Source of the DNA: Actinomycetes bacterium
Lineage (GTDB): Bacteria > Actinomycetota > Acidimicrobiia > Acidimicrobiales > Acidimicrobiaceae
Reading direction: 5' to 3'
DNA: 64,000 bases
NCBI GenBank assembly: GCA_021819205.1
Contig: JAKARV010000002.1
Location: forward strand, 55,840-119,839
Shown here one piece after another: positions 1-8,896 of this stretch. A program made the position numbers and the translations under genes. Positions within the stretch are counted from its first letter, which is position 1. Every line of letters begins with the position of its first letter. The notes under the pieces are model-generated. The model was not told the origin of the DNA. It worked only from the letters and a program-made list of their open reading frames with translations, and did no database searches.

Positions 1-624
1 GTTCGAGCGGTCCTCGGCTAACGGCGTTGCGGTGCACTCCGCAAACTCTCGAATCGGTTCGGTCAACGTTCCTACGCGGGCGATCCGTGCCATGCTTGCG
101 AGAGCGATTCCGCCCCATCGGAGCGACGCGTACACCCACTTGGACTGATCGCTCCTTGCGGAAGAGTTGCACGGCTCGTCGATAGCGCGGCGGAAGCCGC
201 CCACCTTTGTCGTTCTGCCCAAGGCAGTGAGCCCGGCGGCTTCGAGCTGGTAATCGTACTCCGGGCCGCTGGCTGCCAATAAAATCTCTTCTACCTGGCG
301 AACGGACGCTGCAAGGTCCCGATGGAGGTCGATCAGCAATTCTTTGATCTCCGAGTCTGTGACGGTCACGGCAAGATCCATCTCCAACAGCCGACCAACC
401 TCATCCGGCCGGACGTACTGGACCCCGGTCGTAGGGTCGCTACCGAACAGCTCTGCAACCAAGGCATGAAGCTCCTGCAATACGGATACCAGCTCCTCCC
501 GGTCGGCAAGGGCCGTCGTTATCTTTTTTCGCCACCAATTGTACGCCCTTTGCCGGCACTGAGACAGGCACTGGGCGCAAGTCGGAGGGTCGATTCCACA
601 CCCGTTCGGGTTCGGAGGCGCGGT
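1..624 (-). CDS. Incomplete hypothetical protein, start codon unclear
   Basis: The minus strand is open for 208 codons from the TAA that ends the exonuclease gene to the left edge, in the same frame as that gene. The upstream part reads as protein, with Cys in CAQCLSQC followed by a basic, Trp-rich stretch (AYNWWRKK), then acidic helical sequence. There is no in-frame ATG or GTG near the beginning. The first usable start is TTG at 478-480, about 12 bases after a GGGAGGAG sequence, and using it would leave out the Cys/Trp part. Either the gene starts at the TTG, an unusual start is used, or the upstream part is a remnant. I do not recognise the family. The C-terminus lies outside the window. 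Confidence 0.4.
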
Positions 625-1212
625 TTACTGTGCTTTTTCGAGCAGAAGAAGCAGGCAGGCGGCGGCATAAGCGTCGGATTGGGCATCGTGGTGCCGTAGG
701 GGTATCCCGTGGATCGAACACAACGTGTCCAAGCGGTGATTCGGCGCCATCGGCCAGAGGCGGCGGCTGAGCTTCAAGGTGCACTGCCACCGGTACTGCG
801 GGTCATGAATACCGTAACGGGCGAGCGAACCGGTGAGAACGCCGGAGTCGAAGGGAGCGTTGTGGGCTACCAGGGTGGTCCGGCGAGCGATCGGGTCTAT
901 CGCCCGCCACACTTCGGGAAACGTCATCGTGCCGGCGACGTCGGCCGGTTGGATCCCGTGAATGCCGATGTTTATCGGGGAGAAGTAGTCTTCGGGATCG
1001 ATGAGCACGCTGGCCGAGTGGATAATCGATCCGTTGGCCACGGCTGCGATGCCAAGGGCGCACGCGCTTGCTCTGCGTCCGTTGGCCGTCTCGAAGTCGA
1101 GTACCAGGAAGTCGAGCTCACTGCTGGCGATCGGGCCAACGAGCGTCGTGAGCGGCTGATGGCTGCCGGACGTGCCGCCCGGAGGGATTCCAAAGTCCCG
1201 ATGCTTAGTCAT
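625..1212 (-). CDS. DEDDh 3'-5' exonuclease (DnaQ/polymerase III epsilon-like)
   Basis: A 195-residue protein of the DnaQ-like exonuclease superfamily, which removes nucleotides from DNA or RNA 3' ends using two metal ions. The motifs are in order: ExoI DFETAN (Asp39, Glu41), ExoII HNAPFD (Asp122), and ExoIII with His175 and Asp180 in HHDAQSDAY, making it the DEDDh type. It is the size of a stand-alone exonuclease domain and has no BRCT or helicase part. It overlaps the end of the upstream permease gene by 8 bases, so the two are probably co-transcribed. Its substrate cannot be told from sequence. A role in replication proofreading is possible, but a general repair or RNA-trimming exonuclease is just as likely. 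Confidence 0.85.
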   Translation of the reverse strand: MTKHRDFGIPPGGTSGSHQPLTTLVGPIASSELDFLVLDFETANGRRASACALGIAAVANGSIIHSASVLIDPEDYFSPINIGIHGIQPADVAGTMTFPEVWRAIDPIARRTTLVAHNAPFDSGVLTGSLARYGIHDPQYRWQCTLKLSRRLWPMAPNHRLDTLCSIHGIPLRHHDAQSDAYAAACLLLLLEKAQ

Positions 1213-2317
1213 TACGCTGCCACCGTGGATGGTTGAGCCACTTCACCACCGGTTCGCGAAGGAGGCTGCGGAAGAGTACCTGGAGGGCGCTTGCAACCGG
1301 GATCGCTATCAATGCGCCAGGCAGCTGGGCGATCTGCGCACCGATTAGGACGGCGAGAAGCACCCAGAGCGGGTTAAGCCGGACGGTTCTCGAGAGAATC
1401 AGTGGGTTGAGCAGGTGGTTCTCCACCTGCTGGTAGACGAGGAAGACGGCTAGAACCACCAGCGCCTGCGGAAGGCCCGCAAACAAGGCGAGGCCGACCG
1501 CGGGGATACCCGCAAGCAGCCCGCCGATCAGCGGAATCAGATCTACCAGTCCCACCCACACCGCTACCAGGAGCGCGAACGGGAGGCCAAGTATAGAAAA
1601 GACGAGGTATACAACTATTCCGGCAATTATCGAGGTGAGCAAGTTCCCGACCAGGTACCCGGTGATAGCAAGGCTGGTCTCGTGTAGTACCGCTCTCATC
1701 CTCTCCTCTCGTTCGGGAGGCATAACGGCAGCGAGGGCCGAGATGACCCGTGGGCCCTCCAGCGAAAAGAACAGAATCAACGTGCCGGTAATTGCCACGT
1801 TGGTAAGAAATCCGAGCAACCCGGTGGCCGCGCTAACCGCGGGGAGGATCGCCCGCTGTGCCAGCGAAGAGATCTCCTGGGCGGAGATGTTGACGTAGTG
1901 CTGTAGGTTGAGTTTGGCGATGATAACGGCAAGCTGCCCTTTGCGCGAGTGAATTGCCGCTTCCAACTGCGGCAGGCGGTCGAGAAGCTTGACGCCGGCA
2001 TCGTAGACCGGAATCGAGAAGGTGAGCAAGAGCAGGGTCGCCGCGGCCAGCAAGACGATGATCGCGATCCCTACGGCGAGAGGACGAGGGAGACGGACTC
2101 TGACCATTAGCCGAACCACCGGCTCGATAACCACCGCCGCCACCACGGCGATCAGCATCTCGAGCGCGAGGCCCCGAATGTCCCAGACAAACAGAATAAA
2201 GATGACTATCCCCGCGGCACCCAGTTCGGCGAGGAAGATCTGCTTTCCTAGGCCGTGGTAGCGGCCGGGTGCGTCACCGGGCATTCGCCGGCAGACTCGG
2301 TTGGGGACGGCGCACAA
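1205..2317 (-). CDS. AI-2E family transporter (PerM/YhhT-like membrane protein)
   Basis: A polytopic membrane protein of about 360 residues with the layout of the AI-2E exporter/PerM family. An N-terminal pair of hydrophobic helices (about residues 30-80) is followed by a long soluble stretch (about 100-160) and then a cluster of helices containing the family-typical PLIGG segment and a Gln/Asn-rich QQVENHLLNP loop. Members move small solutes or ions; few substrates are established. The start is uncertain: the longest frame begins at 2317, but the ATG at 2284 (MPGDAPG) gives a more usual N-terminus. It is divergent from the flippase-like gene, so their promoters share about 100 bases. It overlaps the exonuclease start by 8 bases. 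Confidence 0.85.
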   Translation of the reverse strand: MCAVPNRVCRRMPGDAPGRYHGLGKQIFLAELGAAGIVIFILFVWDIRGLALEMLIAVVAAVVIEPVVRLMVRVRLPRPLAVGIAIIVLLAAATLLLLTFSIPVYDAGVKLLDRLPQLEAAIHSRKGQLAVIIAKLNLQHYVNISAQEISSLAQRAILPAVSAATGLLGFLTNVAITGTLILFFSLEGPRVISALAAVMPPEREERMRAVLHETSLAITGYLVGNLLTSIIAGIVVYLVFSILGLPFALLVAVWVGLVDLIPLIGGLLAGIPAVGLALFAGLPQALVVLAVFLVYQQVENHLLNPLILSRTVRLNPLWVLLAVLIGAQIAQLPGALIAIPVASALQVLFRSLLREPVVKWLNHPRWQRND

Positions 2318-2398
2318 GCGCTTCTTCCGGGCAGCTCACTCCTACACACTAGATCACCAGGAGGCCGACCCTCCGGCGATTCTATTAAGGTGGGCGGT

Positions 2399-3544
2399 GT
2401 GAGTGGGAGGAGACCCAAGAGCGCAAGCCCTCTCAGGCGGCGGCTAAGCCAACGTGGAGAACCCCCGCGAGATGTGTTTGTCGGTACCAAACGGAGCTTT
2501 GGAAAGCTGATCCGGCACTTCGCAATCCGGGGAGTGTGGGGATTCTCGGTATTTTTGGTCCTTGAGTACCTGGTTCTTCCGCAGTTAGCCGGTTTCGGCA
2601 AGACGCTCAACTTGCTTGGGAAGGCGAATTACTGGCTAGTACCCGTGGCGGTGCTTGCTGAAGCTGCTTCGCTCTTCTCGTACGCCAAGCTAACGTCCTC
2701 GGTGCTGCCGTCACCACAGCCGTCCTTGAAGTCGCTGACGAAGGTGGATATCTCGGCGCTAGCGGTGTCGCACGTCCTTCCCGGTGGTACGGCTAGCGGT
2801 GCGGGGATGACCGTGCGATTGTTGACTTCGCTTGGAGTAAAGGGGACCGATGCTGGGTTTGCGCTCGCTGTCCAAGGAATTGGTTCGGCGGTTGTGCTTA
2901 ATCTAATGCTTTGGATTGCGCTCATCGTATCGCTCCCAATCTACGGGTTCAACGAGATCTACTTGATCGTGGCGGTGGTTGGCGTCCTCCTCATCGGGGC
3001 CTTTAGCGCTTTGGTGATCGCTTTTACCCGCGGAGAGACCCGGACCCACGTAGTAATGCAGAAGCTGATCAATCCGATCGCGCCGTTGCGGAGGTACGAG
3101 GCGTCGATAACCGGGATAATCTCGCGGATCAGCTCGCGGATCAAGGCGTTGGCGAGCGACCCGGTGCGGCTCCGGTCCGCGGTGCTGTGGGCCTCGCTGA
3201 ACTGGCTATTTGATGCGCTATCGCTCTGGATAATGCTGGCGGCCTTTGGTAGGCTTGTCGATCCCGATGCGCTCTTGGTGAGTTACGGCATCGCGAACGT
3301 GGCGGCGGCGTTGCCGATAACGCCTGGCGGTTTGGGGGTCGTCGAGGGTATTCTTATCACGCTGATTACCAACTTTGGCACGCCCAAAAGCGTGGTGATC
3401 TTGGCTGTCCTCAGCTACCGGCTTTTCAACTTTTGGATACCGATCCCGATCGGGGTGGGCACATACGTCTCCCTCAAGTTGAGCAGGGGCGAGGATATTA
3501 CAATGGAGCTGGAGAATCTTAAGCGGGATCCCCCGAAGCGCTAG
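2399..3544 (+). CDS. Flippase-like membrane protein (LPG synthase TM domain, UPF0104)
   Basis: A multi-spanning membrane protein of the lysylphosphatidylglycerol synthase transmembrane/UPF0104 (COG0392) family. It shows the hallmark LPITPGGLGVVEG motif near residue 310, preceded by about six hydrophobic segments and a basic loop. Stand-alone members are thought to act in lipid or lipid-linked sugar transfer across the membrane; no catalytic MprF synthase domain is attached. The open frame reaches back to 2255, but that part overlaps the divergent permease start and reads as non-coding. GTG at 2399 (or 2390) is the more likely start. The 3' end overlaps the convergent lpd stop by 4 bases. Confidence 0.82.
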   Translation: MSGRRPKSASPLRRRLSQRGEPPRDVFVGTKRSFGKLIRHFAIRGVWGFSVFLVLEYLVLPQLAGFGKTLNLLGKANYWLVPVAVLAEAASLFSYAKLTSSVLPSPQPSLKSLTKVDISALAVSHVLPGGTASGAGMTVRLLTSLGVKGTDAGFALAVQGIGSAVVLNLMLWIALIVSLPIYGFNEIYLIVAVVGVLLIGAFSALVIAFTRGETRTHVVMQKLINPIAPLRRYEASITGIISRISSRIKALASDPVRLRSAVLWASLNWLFDALSLWIMLAAFGRLVDPDALLVSYGIANVAAALPITPGGLGVVEGILITLITNFGTPKSVVILAVLSYRLFNFWIPIPIGVGTYVSLKLSRGEDITMELENLKRDPPKR

Positions 3545-4950
3545 CGTTTCACGATGAGGTGAGTCGGGTGTCCCAGGCCAACCTCAGCGGACTCTGGGTA
3601 CATCTCGGTAAGCGTTGGGTGTGGGTGGATGGTAAGGGCCACGTCTTCCAGGGTGGCGCCGAGTTCGATGGCTAACACCGCCTCGCCGATGAGGTTTGAG
3701 GCATCGGCTCCCACTATGTGGACGCCAAGGATTCGTCCGGAGCTTTTCTCGGCGACAATCTTCACCTCTCCGGTGGTCTCGGATATCGCTACCGCTCTGC
3801 CGTTAGCACGGTAGGGAAAGCGCGCCTCCACGATCTCGCCGTACATTGCCCCGGCCTCCTCGGCACCGAGACCGGCGGTTGCCACCTCGGGCGATGAGAA
3901 TACCACCGCCGGCATGGCTACAGCGTCGTTGGCCGAAGGTTTACCGGAGGCCGCTTCGGCCGCTATCTTCGCCTCATAGTAGGCTTTGTGCGCAAGCATG
4001 GGGCCAGGTGCGATGTCACCGATCGCGTATACATGCGGGTTGGCCGTCCGCATCTGCTGGTCGACAAAGACCCGGCCGGACGGGTCAAGCTTTATGCCGG
4101 CCGCCTGAAAGCTATCGTTGATCTGAGCGATCCGGCCTACCGTCACCGCCGCCACCTCGGCGACTAGGGGAGTGTCGCCTCCAGCAAGGCTTATCTCGAC
4201 GTGGTCCTCGGTAATCGCGACGCTCGAGATAATTGCGGAGGTAAATACCTGAACGCCTAACGACTTCAGCGAGCGCGCAAGTACGCGCTCGATCTCGGGG
4301 TCGACGTTACCCAGGAGCTTGGGCATTGCTTCGACTATGGTGACTTTGGAACCGAGGCGCGCGTACGCGGTACCGAGTTCGATCCCGATGTATCCACCGC
4401 CGATGACCACCAAGGACTCGGGAAGGCGAGATAGGAAGAGAAGGTCGGTGGAGTCGAGGATCCTAGCATGGTCGACCTCAGCGCCTGGGAGCGTCCGCGG
4501 TACCGATCCGGTGGCGACGATACAGTCTCGAAAGTGGATGTGTCCAGTACCGCCCTCACCCTGGATCCGTACCTCGTTCTCGCCCGCGAATGTGGCCTCT
4601 CCGGAGATCACTTCGACGTCGGCTGCGTGCAGAAGCTGCTTGACACCGCTGGTTAGCCGTTCGACGGCGGCGGTGACCGAGGCGTTGATCAGCGCAAAAT
4701 CCAGCGTTACGCCGGCGGTGACTACGCCACGGGTGGCTAGTGATTCGAGTTCGTGATGACGGGCGGAAAGCTCGATCAGAGCTTTCGAAGGTATACACCC
4801 CACGTTGAGGCACACGCCCCCGATAGCGCTCCGCTCCACCAGCGTTACCGTCCGGCCCAGCTGGGCGGCGCGGAGGGCTGCGGTGTAGCCGCCAGGCCCT
4901 CCTCCGATTACCAGTAGGTCAACCTCTGTGCTCAGCTCTCCTACCACCAT
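3541..4950 (-). CDS. lpdA: Dihydrolipoamide dehydrogenase (E3)
   Basis: The FAD-dependent E3 subunit, which reoxidises the lipoyl arm of the E2 protein and passes electrons to NAD+. In 469 residues it shows the N-terminal FAD-binding GGGPGGYTAA, the redox-active disulfide CLNVGC (Cys47 and Cys52), a central NAD-binding GGGYIGIELG, the second FAD motif YAIGDIAPGPML and the C-terminal catalytic HPHPTLTE. All expected residues are present and the length is normal. It is the last gene of a leftward operon E1alpha-E1beta-E2-E3 and starts 2 bases after the E2 stop. Its convergent neighbour overlaps its stop by 4 bases. Confidence 0.96.
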   Translation of the reverse strand: MVVGELSTEVDLLVIGGGPGGYTAALRAAQLGRTVTLVERSAIGGVCLNVGCIPSKALIELSARHHELESLATRGVVTAGVTLDFALINASVTAAVERLTSGVKQLLHAADVEVISGEATFAGENEVRIQGEGGTGHIHFRDCIVATGSVPRTLPGAEVDHARILDSTDLLFLSRLPESLVVIGGGYIGIELGTAYARLGSKVTIVEAMPKLLGNVDPEIERVLARSLKSLGVQVFTSAIISSVAITEDHVEISLAGGDTPLVAEVAAVTVGRIAQINDSFQAAGIKLDPSGRVFVDQQMRTANPHVYAIGDIAPGPMLAHKAYYEAKIAAEAASGKPSANDAVAMPAVVFSSPEVATAGLGAEEAGAMYGEIVEARFPYRANGRAVAISETTGEVKIVAEKSSGRILGVHIVGADASNLIGEAVLAIELGATLEDVALTIHPHPTLTEMYPESAEVGLGHPTHLIVKR

Positions 4951-4952
4951 CG

Positions 4953-6188
4953 CTAAAGCTCCACCATTAGCAAAAACGGGTTGCTCAAAAGTTCGATCAG
5001 GCCGGTTAGGAAGCGGGAGGCGTAACCGCCGTCGATGACGCGGTGGTCGAAGGTTAGCGACAGGGTCAGTGTATCGGCGGCGACAATTTGGTCGGCCTCA
5101 TTGACCACGGCCCGCCGCCGAATGGGGCCGAGGCCAAGGATCCCCACTTCTGGGTAGTTGATTATCGGCGTTGCGTAGATACCGCCAATTGTCCCGTAGT
5201 TGGTGATCGTGAAGGTGGAGCCGGTGAGTTCGTCGCGGCTCAGAGAGTGGTTGCGCGCCCCTTCGATAAGCCGTTTCAACTCCCTCGATGTCGCCTTCAA
5301 CGAGAGTCCGTCGATGTCGTGGAGGACGGGTACGGTCAAGCCCTGCTGATCGTCTACGGCTATGCCAATGTTGTGGCGGGGGTAAGTTACTATCTCGCTC
5401 GACTCCTCGTCGAGAGTGGAGTTGAGGTCGGGGAAGCGGGAAAGCATCTTCGAAGTTGCCTTGGCGACGAATGGGAGGTAGCTAAAGCGATCTTCCTCGG
5501 TCACCCTGGAGTTCAGCTCCCGCCGGAGCGATACCAGATTGGTGGCGTCCATCTCCTCGAAAACGGTGACTTGCACAGCATGGGCCCACGACCTCGCCAT
5601 GTTTTCGGCAATCCGCTTTCTAATGCCAACCAAGGGCCGACGCTGGATGTCACCGGTCGGTTTGGGGGCCGCCCATGCTGCTTCAGCGGGAAAAGTCGCC
5701 GCCGGACTGGGCGCGCTGGCGGCTTGCTCCACGTCGGCGGCCATCACCCTTCCACCCGTTCCGGTACCGCGGATCTTGGTGATGTCAACTCCGCGCTCCC
5801 GAGCGAGCCGCCGCACCGACGGGGTGGCGAGCACCGGTCCCGCGCCGGGACGTCCCGCAGGGCGAAGCACCGACTCCATCTCCAGGGGCAGGATCGCTTC
5901 CTGCTCCCGCATCGGTGCAACCTCCTGCTCCCGGAGTGGTGCGGGCTTTTCGGCCGATCCGGTAGCGAAGACGACAACCACTTCGCCGACCTTTATGGTG
6001 TCTCCCTCGTGAAAGAGGATCTTTTCGATCGGAGCGCCGGTGGGCGCGGGGATAGTCACCACCGCCTTGTCGGTCTCGACATCGAGGAGTGGCTCGTCCT
6101 GGACGACTTCCTCTCCCTCGGTGTGGTGCCACTTGACGATCTGGGCCTCGTGCAGACCCTCCCCAACGTCGGGGAACTTCCACTCCAT
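4953..6188 (-). CDS. 2-oxoacid dehydrogenase E2, dihydrolipoamide acyltransferase
   Basis: The E2 core protein, which accepts an acyl group from E1 on its lipoyl arm and passes it to CoA. There is one N-terminal lipoyl domain (residues 1-78) with the lipoylated Lys41 in ETDKA. A proline- and charge-rich linker follows, then a peripheral subunit-binding domain around residues 120-155 (TPSVRRLARERGVD) and the catalytic domain with His382 and Asp386 in DHRVIDGG. A single lipoyl domain and 411 residues fit branched-chain or mixed 2-oxoacid complexes, although pyruvate specificity cannot be ruled out. It is third in the operon, 64 bases after E1beta, with an AAGGAG-type ribosome site before its ATG. 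Confidence 0.94.
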   Translation of the reverse strand: MEWKFPDVGEGLHEAQIVKWHHTEGEEVVQDEPLLDVETDKAVVTIPAPTGAPIEKILFHEGDTIKVGEVVVVFATGSAEKPAPLREQEVAPMREQEAILPLEMESVLRPAGRPGAGPVLATPSVRRLARERGVDITKIRGTGTGGRVMAADVEQAASAPSPAATFPAEAAWAAPKPTGDIQRRPLVGIRKRIAENMARSWAHAVQVTVFEEMDATNLVSLRRELNSRVTEEDRFSYLPFVAKATSKMLSRFPDLNSTLDEESSEIVTYPRHNIGIAVDDQQGLTVPVLHDIDGLSLKATSRELKRLIEGARNHSLSRDELTGSTFTITNYGTIGGIYATPIINYPEVGILGLGPIRRRAVVNEADQIVAADTLTLSLTFDHRVIDGGYASRFLTGLIELLSNPFLLMVEL

Positions 6189-6252
6189 AACACTCCTTAA
6201 CCTTTTGTGTAGCCAACCCGAAGTGAGCCGTGCACTTCCTGGCTGATTCTGC

Positions 6253-7233
6253 TCAGTACCTTATGGCGTCCAGGGCGGTCGCAACGATCTGGGTGGTGTC
6301 GGGGAGCCATAGATCCTCGAACATTGTGGTTGGGTAGGGGGTGTCGTAACCGGTAACCCTGAAGATCGGCGCCTCCAGATAAAGGAATGCCTTTTCCTGG
6401 AGGACCGCAGCAATCTCGCCTCCAAATCCGGAGGTTCGTACCGCTTCATGGACCACCACAGCCCTTTGGGTCCGCTTCACAGACTCGACTATGGTCTCTT
6501 CGTCAAGGGGCGTCAGCGTCATCAGGTCGATGACCTCAGCGGAGATGTCATGGCGCGCGGTTAGCTCATCGGCCGCTGCCTTGAGAAGTGGGACAGAAGG
6601 GCCCCAACCGATCAGGGTGATGTCGGTGCCTTCACGCACGACGCTCGCTTTCCCAAGCGGTAGCCGGTAGGGCTCGTCGGGGACCTCGTCGCGAAAAGCC
6701 CGGTACAGGCGCATCGGCTCCAGGAACAGCACCGGATCGGGGTCATCAATGGCGGCAAGTAGGAGGCCTTTGGCGTCGTAGGGGTTTGACGGGGTCACCA
6801 CCTTTATGCCGGGAGTGTGGGTAAAGAGGGCTTCCAGAGAGTCGGAGTGGATCTCGGGGGCTTTCACTCCTCCTCCGTATGGCGTCCGAATCACCATCGG
6901 CGCGCTGAAGCGGCCAAGGGAGCGGAATCGAACCCTTGCTGCCTGGGATGCAATTTGGTCCATGGTTTCGTAGATGAAACCGAGAAACTGGATCTCGGCT
7001 ACGGGCTTCATCCCGGCGATGGCGAGCCCAACCGACGTTCCGACAATGCCGGACTCGGCGAGAGGGGTGTCGATCACCCTCTCCTTGCCGAATCGGTCGA
7101 GCAGGCCATCGGTAATCCGAAAGACCCCTCCGTCTTTTCCGACATCCTCGCCCAGCACGATTACCGTTTCATCGGCCTCTAGCGCCTGCGCCAGAGCTGC
7201 GTTCAGGGCTTGGGCAACGTTGAGTTTGGCCAC
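6253..7233 (-). CDS. 2-oxoacid dehydrogenase E1 beta subunit
   Basis: A 326-residue transketolase-type beta subunit of a heterotetrameric E1. It carries the pyrimidine-binding half (GEDVGKDGGVFRIT near residue 30), an IVGTSVGLA stretch and a C-terminal transketolase domain. With the alpha subunit it decarboxylates a 2-oxoacid using thiamine diphosphate. Translation starts with GTG, and that GTG shares its first base with the TAG stop of the alpha gene (TAGTG), so the two subunits are translationally coupled, which fits a 1:1 complex. Pyruvate, acetoin and branched-chain enzymes all share this architecture. The operon also encodes E2 and E3, so a full multienzyme complex is made here. Confidence 0.93.
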   Translation of the reverse strand: MAKLNVAQALNAALAQALEADETVIVLGEDVGKDGGVFRITDGLLDRFGKERVIDTPLAESGIVGTSVGLAIAGMKPVAEIQFLGFIYETMDQIASQAARVRFRSLGRFSAPMVIRTPYGGGVKAPEIHSDSLEALFTHTPGIKVVTPSNPYDAKGLLLAAIDDPDPVLFLEPMRLYRAFRDEVPDEPYRLPLGKASVVREGTDITLIGWGPSVPLLKAAADELTARHDISAEVIDLMTLTPLDEETIVESVKRTQRAVVVHEAVRTSGFGGEIAAVLQEKAFLYLEAPIFRVTGYDTPYPTTMFEDLWLPDTTQIVATALDAIRY

Positions 7234-8303
7234 TATGCCCCCACCTCCTTTACGCGCTTCATATACTGGTCGAACTGGTTTGCTAGCGACTGTGGCATCT
7301 CCGCGTAGACGCTTTGGAACAGAACACTCGAAGAGATGGAGAGTTCGGCTTTGAAGTCGGCAAGCACCTCCTCAACCCACGCCTTCGCAGCGACATCTAC
7401 GGCCTGGATCTGCTCTTCATCGATTAGCGACTCTCGAAGGAGAAACTTTTCGATTCGCGAGATTGGGTCGCGGCGGGCCCACCTCTCCTCTTCCGCCTCG
7501 ACCCGATACTTGCTCGGATCGTCGGCAGTGGTGTGGGCACCCAGACGGTAGGTAACCGCCTCGACCAGAAACGGTCCTTCCCCGTTGCGGACCCTGCCGG
7601 CAAGCTCGGCGATCAGGTTGTAGACCGCCACGTAGTCGTTGCCGTCGACCCGATAGCCCTCCATGTCGTAGGCGAGCGCGCGCTGTGCTATCGTTTTTGC
7701 CCGCATTTGCCGCTCGATCGGAACGCTGATCGCCCACTGGTTGTTTTCGCAGAAAAAGATCAGCGGCACACTGAAGACCGAGGCGAAGTTCATCGCCTCG
7801 TGGAAGTCGCCTTGAGACGTAGATCCGTCGCCAAAGGTAACCACGGTTGCAGTTCTTTCGTGTTTCAGCTTCGCGGCCCAAGCAACCCCGACGCCATGGA
7901 GCGTCTGTGCGCCAATTACAACCTGAGCGGGTAGGACATTAGCCGACTTGGGGACGTCGCCAACGCGTGGGTGGCCCTTGGAGAAAAAAAGTCCGTGAGT
8001 TACCGGTACCCCACGAACATATCCGGCTGCCCAATCTCGGTACGTTGGCACCAGCCAGTCAGAATCGTCAAGTGGCTTTGTTGCCCCTAGCTGAGCCGCC
8101 TCTTGGCCCTTAAACGGAGCGTAAGTACCGATTACTCCTTGCCTCTGGAGGTTCCACGCCCTCTCATCGAAAGCGCGGAGGAGACGCATCTCCCGGTATA
8201 CATCCACTAGATCTTGCTTCGTTACGAGACCGAGGTCCCCTACGAGCTCACCGTCTTCGTCCATACGGACGATTAACGGGAAAAGTTCCGATACGTCACC
8301 CAC
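7233..8303 (-). CDS. 2-oxoacid dehydrogenase E1 alpha subunit
   Basis: A 356-residue thiamine-diphosphate-binding subunit and the first gene of the operon. The GDG...NN cofactor and Mg site runs from GDGSTSQG (residues 158-165) to ENNQWAIS (about 186-193), and a phosphorylation-loop-like segment YRLGAHTTADD sits further on. Length and motifs resemble bacterial branched-chain/pyruvate E1 alpha (PdhA/BkdA-like) rather than the single-chain AceE. It begins with GTG (VGDVSELF) after a GGGGGCGG-rich leader. About 190 bases with no convincing gene separate it from the DUF1641 gene upstream. The promoter is presumably there, but I could not pick out -35/-10 boxes. Confidence 0.93.
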   Translation of the reverse strand: MGDVSELFPLIVRMDEDGELVGDLGLVTKQDLVDVYREMRLLRAFDERAWNLQRQGVIGTYAPFKGQEAAQLGATKPLDDSDWLVPTYRDWAAGYVRGVPVTHGLFFSKGHPRVGDVPKSANVLPAQVVIGAQTLHGVGVAWAAKLKHERTATVVTFGDGSTSQGDFHEAMNFASVFSVPLIFFCENNQWAISVPIERQMRAKTIAQRALAYDMEGYRVDGNDYVAVYNLIAELAGRVRNGEGPFLVEAVTYRLGAHTTADDPSKYRVEAEEERWARRDPISRIEKFLLRESLIDEEQIQAVDVAAKAWVEEVLADFKAELSISSSVLFQSVYAEMPQSLANQFDQYMKRVKEVGA

Positions 8304-8491
8304 TGCTTAGACCGCCCCCTTTCTTGGGTTGTCCAAAAACAAGGCTGCCATGTTCGCGGCAACCTCGTCCCGCTCCGGAAGCCTGGGATCGCCACGGCCA
8401 TTCCGGTCATTCCCAATATAGCCCCGGCCCGGGCCACCGGCAAAGTGCACCGGCCTCCTCTTTGGTTTAGACCCCGCAGATCATCGAAAGG

Positions 8492-8881
8492 TTACGGCGC
8501 GGTGACATCTTCGCCACCGAGGCCTCTCAGCGCAGCGATGGCAATCGATAGTCCGCGGCGGGTTGAAGGCTTGCGCGCTTGACGAAGGAGGTCAAGCCAA
8601 GAGGGCGTCCGGGCGGCCTCGTGGACCGCCAGCGAGGCCTTGATGGCGCGCTCGATCGAAGTAGCGGCGGGTTCGCGGAGTGCTCCAATCCCCCGAATTA
8701 GTATCGCAACCGCCACCAGCATGGAGCGGGTGGATGGAGTGTTTGCCCGTTCCAAGATGACGGTGAGCGCTTCGCCACTTCCGGCCTTTACCCCTTCGAG
8801 CAGCTCTCTGAGGGGTACTTCGCGAATTTCGGGCGCTTCTGCGTGAATGTTATTGTGCGTGTACGGGATCGGTTCCGCCAT
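8492..8881 (-). CDS. DUF1641-type small protein next to formate dehydrogenase
   Basis: A 129-residue helical protein without cysteines. The arrangement LRELLEGVKAGSGEAL, a middle MLVAVAILIRGIGALREP and a C-terminal TRRGLSIAIAALRGLG resembles the DUF1641 family, whose members end in repeated Arg-Gly-Leu/Leu-Arg-Gly-Leu-Gly motifs. DUF1641 genes sit beside YrhE-like formate dehydrogenase genes in Bacillus (yrhD-yrhE), and this one starts 15 bases after the formate dehydrogenase stop. That conserved neighbourhood is the main argument for a role as accessory or chaperone of the molybdoenzyme; the biochemical role is not known. The family match is by eye and moderate. Confidence 0.65.
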   Translation of the reverse strand: MAEPIPYTHNNIHAEAPEIREVPLRELLEGVKAGSGEALTVILERANTPSTRSMLVAVAILIRGIGALREPAATSIERAIKASLAVHEAARTPSWLDLLRQARKPSTRRGLSIAIAALRGLGGEDVTAP

Positions 8882-8896
8882 TGCGGCGCTCCTTCT

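Noticed and set aside
709..1236. 175-residue plus-strand frame
   Set aside because: It lies wholly opposite the DEDDh exonuclease, whose motifs are all present; the plus frame has no recognisable domain.
5088..6200. 370-residue plus-strand frame
   Set aside because: Antisense shadow of the E2 acyltransferase, which has clear lipoyl and catalytic motifs.
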